A stretch of DNA of 64,000 nucleotides. Origin: Haematobia irritans. Lineage: Eukaryota; Arthropoda; Insecta; Diptera; Muscidae. The DNA is taken from positions 65,937,242 to 66,001,241 of the forward strand of contig NC_134401.1 of the NCBI RefSeq assembly GCF_050003625.1. Reading direction: 5' to 3'. The notes under the pieces were generated by a model, which saw only the letters and a list, made by a program, of their open reading frames with translations, did no database searches and was not told the origin of the DNA. A program made the position numbers and the translations under genes. Positions 35,541-47,399 of the stretch are shown one piece after another (within the stretch, counting starts at the first letter, position 1; every line of letters starts with the position of its first letter).

Positions 35541-38500
35541 TCCAAATTTGAACAGGCGTATTTGGGTATACCAAAATCAATTCTGGAACAAATTGACACC
35601 ATTCCGGAAAGCAGCTTCCTAGTACTATACAACAGTGGTTATTTCATGTCGGCAGGATAATTCGTTCCGAAGATATGGCCACTGCTCCCGGCCAGAATCT
35701 GCAATGAAATGGGCCACATTTGAACAGGCGTATCTGGGTATACCGAAATCAATTCTGCAATAAAGTGACACCATTCCGGAAAGTAGCTTCCTAGCACTGT
35801 ACAACAGTGGTCATCTCGTGTCGGCAGGATATTTCATTCGAAAGATATGGCCACTGCTCCCGGCCAGATTCTGCTATGAAATTGACCACTTTTGAAAAGG
35901 CGTATTTGGGTATACCGAAATCAATTCTGCAATAAAGTGACACCATTCCGGAAAGTAGCTTCCTAGCACTGTACAACAGTGGTCATCTCGTGTCGGCAGG
36001 ATAATTCGTTCCAAAGATATGGCCACTGCTCCCGGCCAGATTCTGCTATGAAATTGACCACTTTTGAACAGGCGTATTTGGGTATACCGAAATCAATTCT
36101 GGAATAAAGTGACACCATTCCGGAAAGTAGGTTCCTAGGACTATACAACAGTGGTCATCCCTTGTCGGCAGGATAATTCGTTCCCAAGATATGGCCACTG
36201 CTCCCGGCCAGAATCTGCTATGAAATGGGCCACATTTGAACAGGCGTATCTGGGTATACCGAAATCAATTCTGGGATAAAGTGACACCATGCCGGAAAGT
36301 AGCTTCCTAGGACTATACAACAGTGGTAATTTGATGTCGGCACGATAATTCGTTCCAAAGATATGGCCACTGCTCCCGGCCAGATTCTGCTATGAAATTG
36401 ACCACTTTTGAACAGGCGTATTTGGGTATACCGAAATCAATTCTGCAATAAAGTGACACCATTCCGGAAAGTAGCTTCCTAGCACTGTACAACAGTGGTC
36501 ATCTCGTGTCGGCAGGATATTTCATTCGAAAGATATGGCCACTGCTCCCGGCCAGATTCTGCTATGAAATTGACCACTTTTGAAAAGGCGTATTTGGGTA
36601 TACCGAAATCAATTCTGCAATAAAGTGACACCATTCCGGAAAGTAGCTTCCTAGCACTGTACAACAGTGGTCATCTCGTGTCGGCAGGATAATTCGTTCC
36701 AAAGATATGGCCACTGCTCCCGGCCAGATTCTGCTATGAAATTGACCACTTTTGAACAGGCGTATTTGGGTATACCGAAATCAATTCTGCAATAAAGTGA
36801 CACCATTCCGGAAAGTAGCTTCCTAGCACTGTACAACAGTGGTCATCTCGTGTCGGCAGGATATTTCATTCGAAAGATATGGCCACTGCTCCCGGCCAGA
36901 TTCTGCTATGAAATTGACCACTTTTGAAAAGGCGTATTTGGGTATACCGAAATCAATTCTGCAATAAAGTGACACCATTCCGGAAAGTAGCTTCCTAGCA
37001 CTGTACAACAGTGGTCATCTCGTGTCGGCAGGATATTTCATTCGAAAGATATGGCCACTGCTCCCGGCCAGATTCTGCTATGAAATTGACCACTTTTGAA
37101 AAGGCGTATTTGGGTATACCGAAATCAATTCTGCAATAAAGTGACACCATTCCGGAAAGTAGCTTCCTAGGACTATACAACAGTGGTCATCCCTTGTCGG
37201 CAGGATAATTCGTTCCCAAGATATGGCCACTGCTCCCGGCCAGAATCTGCTATGAAATGGGCCACATTTGAACAGGCGTATCTGGGTATACCGAAATCAA
37301 TTCTGGGATAAAGTGACACCATGCCGGAAAGTAGCTTCCTAGGACTATACAACAGTGGTAATTTGATGTCGGCACGATAATTCGTTCCAAAGATATGGCC
37401 ACTGCTCCCGGCCAGATTCTGCTATGAAATTGACCACTTTTGAACAGGCGTATTTGGGTATACCGAAATCAATTCTGGAATAAAGTGACACCATTCCGGA
37501 AAGTAGGTTCCTAGGACTATACAACAGTGGTCATCCCTTGTCGGCAGGATAATTCGTTCCCAAGATATGGCCACTGCTCCCGGCCAGAATCTGCTATGAA
37601 ATGGGCCACATTTGAACAGGCGTATCTGGGTATACCGAAATCAATTCTGGGATAAAGTGACACCATGCCGGAAAGTAGCTTCCTAGGACTATACAACAGT
37701 GGTAATTTGATGTCGGCACGATAATTCGTTCCAAAGATATGGCCACTGCTCCCGGCCAGATTCTGCTATGAAATTGACCACTTTTGAACAGGCGTATTTG
37801 GGTATACCGAAATCAATTCTGCAATAAAGTGACACCATTCCGGAAAGTAGCTTCCTAGCACTGTACAATAGTGGTCATCTCGTGTCGGCAGGATATTTCA
37901 TTCGAAAGATATGGCCACTGCTCCCGGCCAGATTCTGCTATGAAATTGACCACTTTTGAAAAGGCGTATTTGGGTATACCGAAATAAATTCTGCAATAAA
38001 GTGACACCATTCCGGAAAGTAGCTTCCTAGCACTGTACAACAGTGGTCATCTCGTGTCGGCAGGATAATTCGTTCCAAACATATGGCCACTGCTCCCGGC
38101 TATGAAATTGACCACTTTTGAACAGGCGTATTTGGGTATACCGAAAACAATTCTGGAATAAAGTGACACCATTCCGGAAAGTAGGTTCCTAGGACTATAC
38201 AACAGTGGTCATCCCTTGTCGGCAGGATAATTCGTTCCCAAGATATGGCCACTGCTCCCGGCCAGAATCTGCTATGAAATGGGCCACATTTGAACAGGCG
38301 TATCTGGGTATACCGAAATCAATTCTGGGATAAAGTGACACCATGCCGGAAAGTAGGTTCCTAGGACTATACAACAGTGGTCATCCCTTGTCGGCAGGAT
38401 AATTCGTTCCCAAGATATGGCCACTGCTCCCGGCCAGAATCTGCTATGAAATGGGCCACATTTGAACAGGCGTATCTGGGTATACCGAAATCAATTCTGC

Positions 38501-39545
38501 AATAAAGTGACACCATTCCGGAAAGTAGCTTCCTAGCACTGTACAACAGTGGTCATCTCGTGTCGGCAGGATATTTCATTCGAAAGATATGGCCACTGCT
38601 CCCGGCCAGATTCTGCTATGAAATTGACCACTTTTGAAAAGGCGTATTTGGGTATACCGAAATCAATTCTGCAATAAAGTGACACCATTCCGGAAAGTAG
38701 CTTCCTAGCACTGTACAACAGTGGTCATCTCGTGTCGGCAGGATAATTCGTTCCAAAGATATGGCCACTGCTCCCGGCCAGAATCTGCTATGAAATGGGC
38801 CACATTTGAACAGGCGTATCTGGGTATACCGAAATCAATTCTGCAATAAAGTGACACCATTCCGGAAAGTAGCTTCCTAGCACTGTACAACAGTGGTCAT
38901 CTCGTGTCGGCAGGATATTTCATTCGAAAGATATGGCCACTGCTCCCGGCCAGATTCTGCTATGAAATTGACCACTTTTGAAAAGGCGTATTTGGGTATA
39001 CCGAAATCAATTCTGCAATAAAGTGACACCATTCCGGAAAGTAGCTTCCTAGCACTGTACAACAGTGGTCATCTCGTGTCGGCAGGATAATTCGTTCCAA
39101 AGATATGGCCACTGCTCCCGGCCAGAATCTGCTATGAAATGGGCCACATTTGAACAGGCGTATCTGGGTATACCAAAATCAATTCTGGAATAAAGTTACA
39201 CCATTCCGAAAAGTAGCTTCCTAGCACTGTACAAAATTGGTCATCTCGTGTCGGCAGGATAATTCGTTCCAAAGATATGGCCACTGCTCCCGGCCAGAAT
39301 CTGCTATGAAATTGGCCACTTTTGAACAGGCGTATCTGGGTATACCGAAATCAATTCTGGAATAAAGTGACACCATTCCGGAAAGCAGGTTCCTAGGACT
39401 ATACAACAGTGGTCATCCCTTGTCGGCAGGATAATTCGTTCCAAAGATATGGCCACTGCTCCCGGCCAGAATCTGCTATGAAATGGGCCACATTTGAACA
39501 GGCGTATCTGGGTATACCAAAATCAATTCTGGAATAAAGTGACAT
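35541..39545 (-). repeat. 172-bp satellite array, right arm (about 23 units)
   Basis: Inverse of the left array. The marker unit with the 10-bp deletion is near 38100. Pairing coordinates show the right array is 687 bp longer: 343 bp on the outer side of the marker and 344 bp on the inner side, that is two units each. Confidence 0.97.
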
Positions 39546-40430
39546 CAATCCGTATAGGTGTTTCTTGGAGCTTTATAATGGTTTTTATGCCATGTCGGAA
39601 GGAGATCCCGTTCCATCGATATTAGCACTGCTCCTGGCCAAGCATCTGGTGCGAAATTTTTCTGCTTTGCTTCTATTCAGTTTTGTATTTTTTGGTCTGA
39701 AAAAGGGTCATATTGATGAGGAGCTGGAGCAATCCCAAAATCAATTCTTGATTCGCTGTTTCTTTTGTTCGAAAAGGCGTCTTTAGGAGTATGGATTTGT
39801 GTGGGAGCTATGTCGGCAGGATGTACCCCACTCCTCCTGGACGCATTCCTCCCCTCCGAAAATTCATAGGTAAAATAACCAATATTGGAGGAACAATTTT
39901 GGAGTTCTGAAATATCGCTTCAACAAATGTTTACCCTCTGATTGAAGGGTGTTACAAGCACATTAATTTGTCATAAATTTTAGGTCAGAGGGTAGCTTCG
40001 TTCCTGAGATATGGCCACTGATCCCCTCCAGAAATTTAGGATAATAAATACAGAAATAAAAAGAGCGTATTTGGTGTCTTAAAAATCAAATCTTGATATA
40101 TGCTATACCTTGTTCGATAGGTTTTTCATAGGACTATACACTGCCGCATAAGTAGTCCTGGCAGGATATCCCGTTCCAGAGATATGATTCCCCTCCCATT
40201 GCCAAATGTCCCACCACATATCTCTTGCGGTGGTTAATGTATTTCCAAAATAAATAAACCGTTATGTAGGGTGTTCCCCTGGCATTGTTCCTGCGAAATT
40301 TTAATTTTAAATTCCCAGTAGTTTTTCCAAAAAATCAGTTTTTCGAAAAAATCCCAAAATGTTTTTACCCTAATCTATTACAATTGGTTTGTGTCTAGGG
40401 TTTTAAATACGTATTTATCTTCACACACAT

Positions 40431-40439
40431 TAATTCCCC
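40431..40439. other. 9-bp target site duplication, right copy (TAATTCCCC)
   Basis: Exact repeat of 25969-25977, immediately after the right terminus CACACACAT. Confidence 0.95.
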
Positions 40440-40499
40440 TTCGGTCCTTTTTAAATAAAATATATTCGAGAAAACTAATGTCGTTCTAGTCAACAATGT

Positions 40500-41385
40500 G
40501 ACTATGGGAGCTATTTCATATCCCGATCCGATGATAGAAATATTTTGCAGGTTTAATGTATGGAGAGGTTTCCCTTGTGTCCAATTTCATTATACCCTTC
40601 ACCACTACTGGTACAGGGTATAATAGGTTAGGTGGCATCCCGATGTGTCAGGCTTACTTAGACTATTCAGTCCATTGTGACACCACAGTGGTGAACTTCT
40701 CTCTTATCACTGAGTGCTGCCCGATTCCATGTTAAGCTCAATGACAAGGGACCTCCTTTTTATAGCCGAATCCGAAAGGCGTTCCACATTGCAGTGAAAC
40801 CATTTAGAGAAGCTTTGAAACCCTCAGAAATGTCACCAGCATTAATGAAGTGGGATAATCCACCGCTGAAAAGTTTTTGGTGTTCGGTCGAAGCAGCAAT
40901 CGAACCCACGATCTTGTGTATGCAAGGCGGGCATGTTAACCATTGCACCACGGTGGTATAATACTTTGTGCATTTATATGTAACGCCAAAAAGGAAAAGT
41001 CTGAGACCCATCGTTTAGTATGAAGTCTGTATATGTAATTTTGTGTGCAAAGTTCGTCCACAAATATGTCACAGAGTTTTACATTGGTTCTAAATATCAG
41101 CTAAATTGGTTTAGATTTAGATATAGCTCCCATATATATCTTTCATCCGATTTGCACTTGTATGGCCTCAAAATCTAGATTTTTGTCCAGATTTGCTTCA
41201 AATTTTACACAAGGAGTACATTTAATAGTATCATTAAGTGTGCCAAATTTGGGAATTTAAAGCTTCATAATAATTTCCAACAAATTTGGAGGAGTTGATA
41301 TGGTAACACAAATGTTGGTGTACATAGTGGTCAAGGGTGTAATATAGCCGGCACCGCCCGACTTTAGACTTTACTTACTTATATT
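40500..41385 (-). mobile_element. helentron/DINE-like element split by a SINE
   Basis: 'attatacccttcaccactac' on the left and 'ccggcaccgcccgactttag' on the right, with 'tagatatagctcccatatat' between, are complements of the 15505-15800 type. A complete SINE (40626-40954) interrupts it. Confidence 0.65.
40626..40954 (-). mobile_element. tRNA-derived SINE, full-length, 9-bp TSD
   Basis: Minus-strand copy with tail repeats (GGTTAGG side) at the left and the tRNA-like head at the right (complement of the 'gggttcgatt' B box near 40912). Flanked by GGTATAATA at 40617-40625 and 40955-40963. Confidence 0.9.
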
Positions 41386-41849
41386 TCTAAAAACGATAAA
41401 TTTTAAATCCATATAAAATTATGTTAAATGCTAGTAAAAAATATCTCACGCCTAAAGATATGTATGTATACACGGACGAAAAAGACTGTTTTTCATATGT
41501 TTGGGTGTAAAAATTATATGTTTGGAACTCAAGTTTTTAAACACAATATTTTTAAGTGCAAGCATATAATGTTCATAAACTAGCATAATATGTTTGGGAC
41601 ATATATGTTATTATGTTAGAACATATTATGTTTGGGACATAAAATGTTTGTAAATATAATATGCTTGGATGCAAACATATATTAATTTAGAAATAGACTA
41701 TAAACATATACGTGTTTAGAAAGAGAGACATAAAGTGTATGCTGGAAGTAAAATAATGAAAGTAACCAATTGGCGTCTTAAAAATATATATACACAAAGA
41801 AAATTCCATTAAAAATTGGAAAAATACTATGTGTGAATATAAACAACTA

Positions 41850-42823
41850 CACGGTTGAAAAAGACTGTTCTTCATATGTTTGGCTATAAACATTATATGT
41901 TTGGAACACAAATTTTTAAACACAATATTTTTGAGTGCAAGCATATAATGTTCATAAACTAGCATAACATGTTTGGGACATATATGTTAATATGTTAGAA
42001 CATATTATGTTTGGGACATAAAATGTTTGTAAATATAATATGCTTGGATGCAAACATATATTAATTTAGAAATAGCCTATAAACATATATGTGTTTAGTA
42101 GCTTGGAGCGCTATTTAACAGGGAGCGATATTGAATTAAGTTGGTGGTTGTTGCTTGTTATTAAAAAATTAACATTTTATTTGTCCTTGGGCAATTGATC
42201 AGCTACTTCTTTGATCCTTACAAACTGAGTGGTCCGCTGTTCGAATCCCCGGCCGGCAAAAGGTAAAATTAAAATAAAAAAATCATACAATTGAATAATT
42301 TAATTACAATGTTTGTATTACAGAAAAAGGTGCTAAGAACTAAAAAATCTCGTGGAAGTGAGAAAGATGTGGGAGAATATACAATTAGGCAGAAACAAAA
42401 TTTTGAGCATTCAGGTCGAAAACCTATGTTGTTAGCACCTATATTACCTGTTTATTTTCATAATTCATTATGATTGTAAATATATAAATAAATAAATAAA
42501 ATTTTGAGCACAATATTGTTTGGGAGAATTTTTTTAAGCATATAATATTTTTGGGTGCAAAATGCTTCCAAACATATTATATGTCCACATAATAACATAT
42601 TGTTTTTTGGAAGACAACATTATTGAATTTGGATGCAAAAATACAAAATGTTTGGAACTTAGACTACCCAAACATATATTGTTTAGACTAATATGTTTTC
42701 AAACATATTATATATTGGAAGAGATCAAACATATAAATGTTTGGGCAATACCCAAAAATGTATATGCTTGAAGCAAAATATGTTTGGGAGTATATGTTAC
42801 AGAAGCGATTTTTTGTGAGCGTG
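41850..42823 (+). mobile_element. element 'B', nested in A, TA target
   Basis: Begins CACGGTTGAAAAAGACTG and ends GATTTTTTGTGAGCGTG, with TA on each side (41848-41849, 42824-42825). The equivalent position in the other copy (near 50507) has a single TA, proving insertion. It shares the 'atgtttgggacata' repeats with its host. Its middle (about 42110-42520) holds foreign sequence including half of a tRNA-like module ('ctgttcgaatccccggccgg' near 42238). Confidence 0.75.
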
Positions 42824-43036
42824 TATAAATTTACAAATTTGGAGTAAACTTATATATGTTGTGATATAAGACCGCCAAAAATTGTATATGCTTAAGTAAA
42901 AAGATTAAAATGAGTATTCGGAGAGAAAATTCAATAGGAACCAAGAGAAAAGACATTTAAAAAAGAGCATGAGTTTTGTTTATCATTTTCGCATTACGGG
43001 CACTTTTTTTGTTTCGTCAAAACAAATCGGAACGTA

Positions 43037-43539
43037 CACTGAAAAAACAGTGAACCCACCAGGAAGAAAACTTTCGGTTAATTTTAGAAAATTTTGAATA
43101 TTTTTAGAAAATTTTAACTAAACGTTGGCATCACGCCGATGTCATAAAAATAAGTAAATATTTTTCGACAAATACAAGAAAATTTATTAGACATAACTAA
43201 GTTTTTTGACTTGTTAAAGAAAATTTTGTAGTTTGAAGAAAAAACTTGGAGTTCAAAATTGCAAGAATGTCTTTAGTGACATACGAAGTTCACGATGGAC
43301 GCATTTTTGGTAAAATTTACAAATTTAAAGAAATTCTGAACTATTTTGTGGAAGACACGAATTTAGTTAATCTTTATGCTTCATTTGAGTATATTTTTTC
43401 CTCGGGTTTAGTTAATTTAACTAATGTACACAAAAAAAGTATTAGAGTAAAGAAAGCTTTCTCCAAACAAAATATTTCTATGAGCTAAAATATAGTTAAA
43501 TTGGCTTTAGTGAAATAGAGAGTTCACTTTTTTTGAGTG
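43037..43539 (+). mobile_element. MITE 'M', complete copy, 503 bp, TA target
   Basis: The ends are CACTGAAAAAACAGTGAAC and GTTCACTTTTTTTGAGTG, flanked by TA (43035-43036, 43540-43541). The uninterrupted empty site 'ggaacttaggacgag' exists at about 50717-50731. Tc1/mariner-type non-autonomous element by TSD. The 80-codon frame inside recurs in other copies but is not evidently coding. Confidence 0.92.
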
Positions 43540-44964
43540 TAGGACGAGTAAGTCAAGATATTCAAACAAAGGTAATTAAAGGGATCTTCATAAAAACTAA
43601 CGAAAGGGCACTATACACTGAAAAATAGCATGCCCGGTTCCAAAGATTGTGTCTCTATTTTAAAAATTTTGGTATTGATTCCGAGCCAATGAAGTCGAGA
43701 ATTCAAGTAAGGATAATTTTAAGACACAATTCTTTTTAAATGTGGGTTTTGTGTATTTGACTCTATGAAGCAAATTTTTTTTCGCTTTTTCAGCTTTTTT
43801 CATATGCTATAAAAAGTCCGTTAAAAACAAGACAGTAGAAATTGTGCTATGTTTCAAGTAAAAACGTCTTTAAAATAAAGTGTTCAAAAACATGTCCTAT
43901 TTTTAACGATTTTTGCTTTGTAGTCAAGATGCAAAAATGCAACAAATTTAAAGACAATTTCATTAGTTTTACAGATTTTTTCTGAATTATTAAAGTCAAG
44001 TTGGCCTTAGTTCAAAATGTTTTCTTTCATGTTATGATACCCATTTTCAAGTCAAATCACTTAATTATAAGGACAACACGACTTCATTGAAAAGTTTATC
44101 GACTTTTCAACATGGAAAAAACTTTATATTAGAGAAATGTGTCGTCTAAGCTAAGCAAAATTTGTATTCTTATTTTAAGGACATGGAATCTTTGGCCACA
44201 CGACAATATTTTTTTCAGTGTACTCTTTTTAGAGTTGTTACAGAAAAATGAAAACATTGGGAAACAGTGAAAAATTAAACAGTAAGATCTATAAAAATAA
44301 AGTTTAGTGCCTCTTTATTAATAAGTAGTCCAAGAGGAGTTGACGGATACTTTCGAAAATAAAAGCGGACATTGAGTTCGAGTTTTGCCACTAAAATTAT
44401 TTCTCATTTTAAGCCTAGTACTAATATCACGTTTTCACGCGAAAAACTGTTATACTCCATATAAAAAAGGTTAGCGCGAATAAATGCGAAATCTTTGTTT
44501 TGAGCATTTTAAAGCAAATATTTATACAACCCTGGATTTTTCGCACGAAAAAATAGGCAGGTATATTATTTCGCATAAATAAGTTAACATCCCTGGGTTT
44601 GAGACCCTATTTACGGAGATATATGAAGATATTCGTTTTTCGCATAAACGAACTTAGTACTAGGCATTAGCGGCAAAACTCGAATCGGTAAAACCAGAAT
44701 AACATTATAACTTTTTTCGACAAATTGTATTATAACTTGGTGGGAAATGATCTAAAGCCGCAATTGAATAAGTTTTTTTTTTTTAAATAAATTATTAAAG
44801 AAAGCAAACAACTGTTCACACCTAAATAAATGTATGTGTTGGTTGTAAAATTATTGTTTCGAATTTAAATATAATGTGCTTTTGAATGGTTATCGTTAAC
44901 TTTAGGATTCGATGGAAAAGTATTTATATATTACTCGACTTCACATTCTTCCTTTGTAAGAGTT

Positions 44965-45312
44965 GGGAGCCACCGTGGTGCAATGGTTAGCATGCCCGCC
45001 TTGCATACACAAGGTCGTGGGTTCGATTCCTGCTACGACCGAACACCAAAAAGCTTTTCAGCGGTGGATTATCCCACCTCAGTAATGCTGGTGACATTTC
45101 TGAGGGTTTCCAAACTTCTGTAAGTGGTTTCACTGCAAGGTGGAACGCCGTTCGGTCTCGGCTATAAAAAGGAGGTCCCTTGTCATTGAGCTTAACATGG
45201 AATCGGGCAGCACTCAGTGATAAGAGAGAAGTTCACCACTGTGGTATCACAATGGACTGAATAGTCTAAGTGAGCCTGATGCATCGGGCTGCCACATAAC
45301 CTAACCTAACCT
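44965..45312 (+). mobile_element. tRNA-derived SINE, full-length 348 bp, 11-bp TSD
   Basis: Flanked by TTGTAAGAGTT at 44954-44964 and 45313-45323. The head has a pol III A box 'tggtgcaatggttagcatg' and a perfect B box 'ggttcgattcc'. The body contains 'cggctataaaaaggaggtcc' and 'gataagagagaagttcacc'. The tail ends in 'cctaacctaaccc'. Other full copies: 40626-40954 and 62568-62922. Confidence 0.95.
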
Positions 45313-45969
45313 AACCCTTGTAAGAGTTTTTTGAATTTCTTCGAAAATTTCAAACTTGTGTACAAAACCCGTTTTTGTTACAATTTTTTTATTTTTGCAA
45401 TAAAAAATAATATATGATTTGAAATCAGTCCATTTCGTTTATATCAAGCACTCTTCTTTTCTGAATTTAAGTCTTTTATAAGACACACATTGCAGTTTCG
45501 TAGTAAAAAGTTAATAAAGTAGTATGTAATGTTGAACACCTTTTCGGGATATTCCGAACGTATTTGGAATATACGTAAAAAAATATATGTAAAAAAAAAA
45601 TATATATAAAAATAAAAAAAATGGTGTCGGTCGAAGCAGGGATCGAACCCAGGACCTTTGGCATGCAAGGCGGACGTACCAACCACTGCTCCACGTCGCC
45701 CACAAATGTATGTTTAACAATGTTATGTTGTTAAACAATGTTATGTTTGCATCGGCTTGTGGGCGCCGCAAGCTTTGCTATATAAATAAATATGACTTAT
45801 AACGATAATTATCTCTTGATGACCATAACAGCTACGTAGCCCAGTGGTTAGTGTGCTGGCTGACAAACTGTGTGGTCCGCTGTTCGAATCCCCGTCCGGC
45901 AAAAGGTAAAATTAAAAAAAAAATTATAATATGTAATATAATTTAATAATTTCTTCTACAATGTTTGTA

Positions 45970-46902
45970 AAGGGTGATTTGTTAAGAGCTTGATAACTTT
46001 TTTAAAAAAAAAACGCATAAAATTTGCAAAATCTCATAGGTTCTTTATTTGAAACGTTAGATTGGTCCATGACATTTACTTTTTGAAGATAATTTCATTT
46101 AAATGTTGACCGCGGCTGCGTCTTAGGTGGTCCATTCGGAAAGTCCAATTTTGGGCAACCTTTTCGAGCATTTCGGCCGGAATAGCCCGAATTTCTTCGG
46201 AAATGTTGTCTTCCAAAGCTGGAATAGTTGCTGGCTTATTTCTGTAGACTTTAGACTTGACGTAGCCCCACAAAAAATAGTCTAAAGGCGTCAAATCGCT
46301 TGATCTTGGTGGCCAACTTACCGGTCCATTTCTTGAGATGAATTGTTCTCCGAAGTTTTCCCTCAAAATGGCCATAGAATCGCGAGCTGTGTGGCATGTA
46401 GCGCCATCTTGTTGAAACCACATGTCAACCAAGTTCAGTTCTTCCATTTTTGGCAACAAAAAGTTTGTTAGCATCGAACGATAGCGATCGCCATTCACCG
46501 TAACGTTGCGTCCAACAGCATCTTTGAAAAAATACGGTCCAATGATTCCACCAGCGTACAAACCACACCAAACTGTGCATTTTTCGGGATGCATGGGCAA
46601 TTCTTGAACGGCTTCTGGTTGCTCTTCACTCCAAATGCGGCAATTTTGCTTATTTACGTAGCCATTCAACCAGAAATGAGCCTCATCGCTGAACAAAATT
46701 TGTCGATAAAAAAGCGGATTTTCTGCCAACTTTTCTAGGGCCCATTCACTGAAAATTCGACGTTGTGGCTCGTTAGTAAGTCTATTCATGATGAAATGTC
46801 AAAGCATACTGAGCATCTTTCTCTTTGACACCATGTCTGAAATCCCACGTGATCTGTCAAATACTAATGCATGAAAATCCTAACCTCAAAAGAATCACCC
46901 TT
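45970..46902 (-). mobile_element. DD41D (rosa-type) Tc1/mariner element, 933 bp
   Basis: Inverted ends AAGGGTGATT/AATCACCCTT are flanked by TA (45968-45969, 46903-46904). It encodes the transposase remnant on the minus strand. It is short for an autonomous element (about 1.3 kb) because the 5' coding part is missing. Confidence 0.93.
46076..46789 (-). pseudogene. DD41D transposase, N-terminus deleted
   Basis: A 237-codon frame holding the catalytic domain of an IS630/Tc1/mariner transposase. The catalytic residues appear as D35 in 'ILFSDEAHFWLNG', D128 in 'WFQQDGATCHTA' and D170 in 'SSDLTPLDYFLWG'. Exactly 41 residues separate the last two, the signature of the DD41D/rosa group. The frame is intact from the ATG at 46789, but the N-terminal helix-turn-helix DNA-binding region (roughly 100 residues) is absent. 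Upstream, an ATG near 46834 starts a short frame that stops, consistent with an internal deletion. Catalysis might be preserved but specific end-binding should not be. Confidence 0.92.
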
Positions 46903-47003
46903 TATTACAGAAAAAGGCGCTAAGAACTAAAAAACTCATGGAAGTGAGAAAAATTTGAGGGAATATACAATTACAATGTTTTCTTAAAAAAAGTTTCCTT
47001 GAA

Positions 47004-47219
47004 ATGAAGAAAATAAGAGGAATATTGGATTTTGGTGAAAATTGTTCTCACACCAATTACACAATAAAAGAAGTGTGTGTTTTTAAATATGCTCCTGTAA
47101 AATCTGTTGATGTTGAGCGCTCCTTTTCTTTGTACAAGAACTTTTTAAGACCTAATCGGGAAATCGTTGTGTTTGAACCCCTAAAAAAACCTTTTTTGTT
47201 TACGCCAATAATGCAATAA
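47004..47219 (+). pseudogene. hAT transposase C-terminal fragment
   Basis: A 71-codon frame with 'KYAPVKSVDVERSFSLYKNF', the conserved dimerisation-domain signature (SVDVERSFS-YK) of hAT transposases. The rest of the protein (zinc finger and RNase H-like domain, normally 500 or more residues) is missing. Downstream to about 47400 'gcatatttgctgt' and 'tttagtgcatgagattcc' resemble the 3' end of such an element. Confidence 0.75.
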
Positions 47220-47399
47220 ATTAAAACTGATCTCTCTTCAATGGACCTAATTGCTTTAATTTCATTTAATTATAATTCAACAATTTTTTTATTTTAATAT
47301 TTTTATTTGCATATTTGCTGTTTTTTCATATTTTCTTATTTTAAGTGCATGTTTTATACGCATATTTCCTATTTTTTTAGTGCATGAGATTCCTTGCCT

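Larger units (their letters stand above)
25978..40430. mobile_element. giant Foldback-like transposon, 14.45 kb
   Basis: The left terminus ATGTGTGTGAAGATAAATAC has its exact inverse at 40411-40430. The left arm is 25978-32073; the right arm is 32372-40430. The arms are colinear reverse complements with only scattered single-base differences, except that the right arm has four more 172-bp units and a 1.28-kb block at 32784-34068. From outside in, each arm contains a roughly 880-bp unique end, the satellite array, then about 1.9 kb of unique sequence. A 9-bp TSD and arms made of tandem subrepeats are the known hallmarks of Drosophila FB elements, which are linked to Mutator-like transposons. 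No transposase is seen, so mobilisation would be in trans. A truncated relative lies at 52579-53776. Confidence 0.92.
41471..44948 (+). mobile_element. TA-target element 'A', copy interrupted by nested inserts
   Basis: Starts CACGGACGAAAAAGACTG after a TA and is colinear with 50131-51974. Relative to that copy it carries two extra pieces: the nested element 41850-42823 and MITE M (43037-43539). The first part is rich in 'catatatgtttgggacat' motifs. The rest shares 'cattttcgcattacgggcac', 'aagggatcttcataaaaact', 'gacaacacgacttcattga' and 'aggattcgatggaaaa' with the other copy. No transposase frame. Confidence 0.75.
45370..46975. mobile_element. composite element with divergent tRNA-like modules, copy 2, split by a transposon
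   Basis: A minus-strand tRNA-like module at about 45628-45700 (complement of 'gggttcgatccctgcttcg') and a plus-strand module at about 45836-45905 ('gtagcccagtggttagtgtg', B box 'gttcgaatcc'). Flanking 'tttttgttacaattttttta' and 'aatttcttctacaatgtttg' match copies 1 and 3. The DD41D transposon 45970-46902 sits inside it; 'ttacagaaaaaggcgctaag' after it continues sequence seen at 42318. Confidence 0.65.

Noticed and set aside
27003..39406. Many 61-codon frames with nearly identical proteins in both arms, suggesting a multicopy gene family
   Set aside because: They recur only because the 172-bp satellite recurs. The unit is not a multiple of three, the frame starts in one unit and stops in the next, many units lack it, and there is no domain or promoter.
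26623..39786. A 73-codon frame present once in each arm (26844-26623 and 39565-39786)
   Set aside because: Identical only because the arms are copies. It has no recognisable motif, and the relative at 53300-53500 does not keep the frame.
25978..40430. Simple assembly artefact (mirror duplication)
   Set aside because: Arms differ by four satellite units, a 1.28-kb block and scattered bases, and the ends carry a proper 9-bp TSD. These fit a real insertion, although long-read confirmation would still be decisive.
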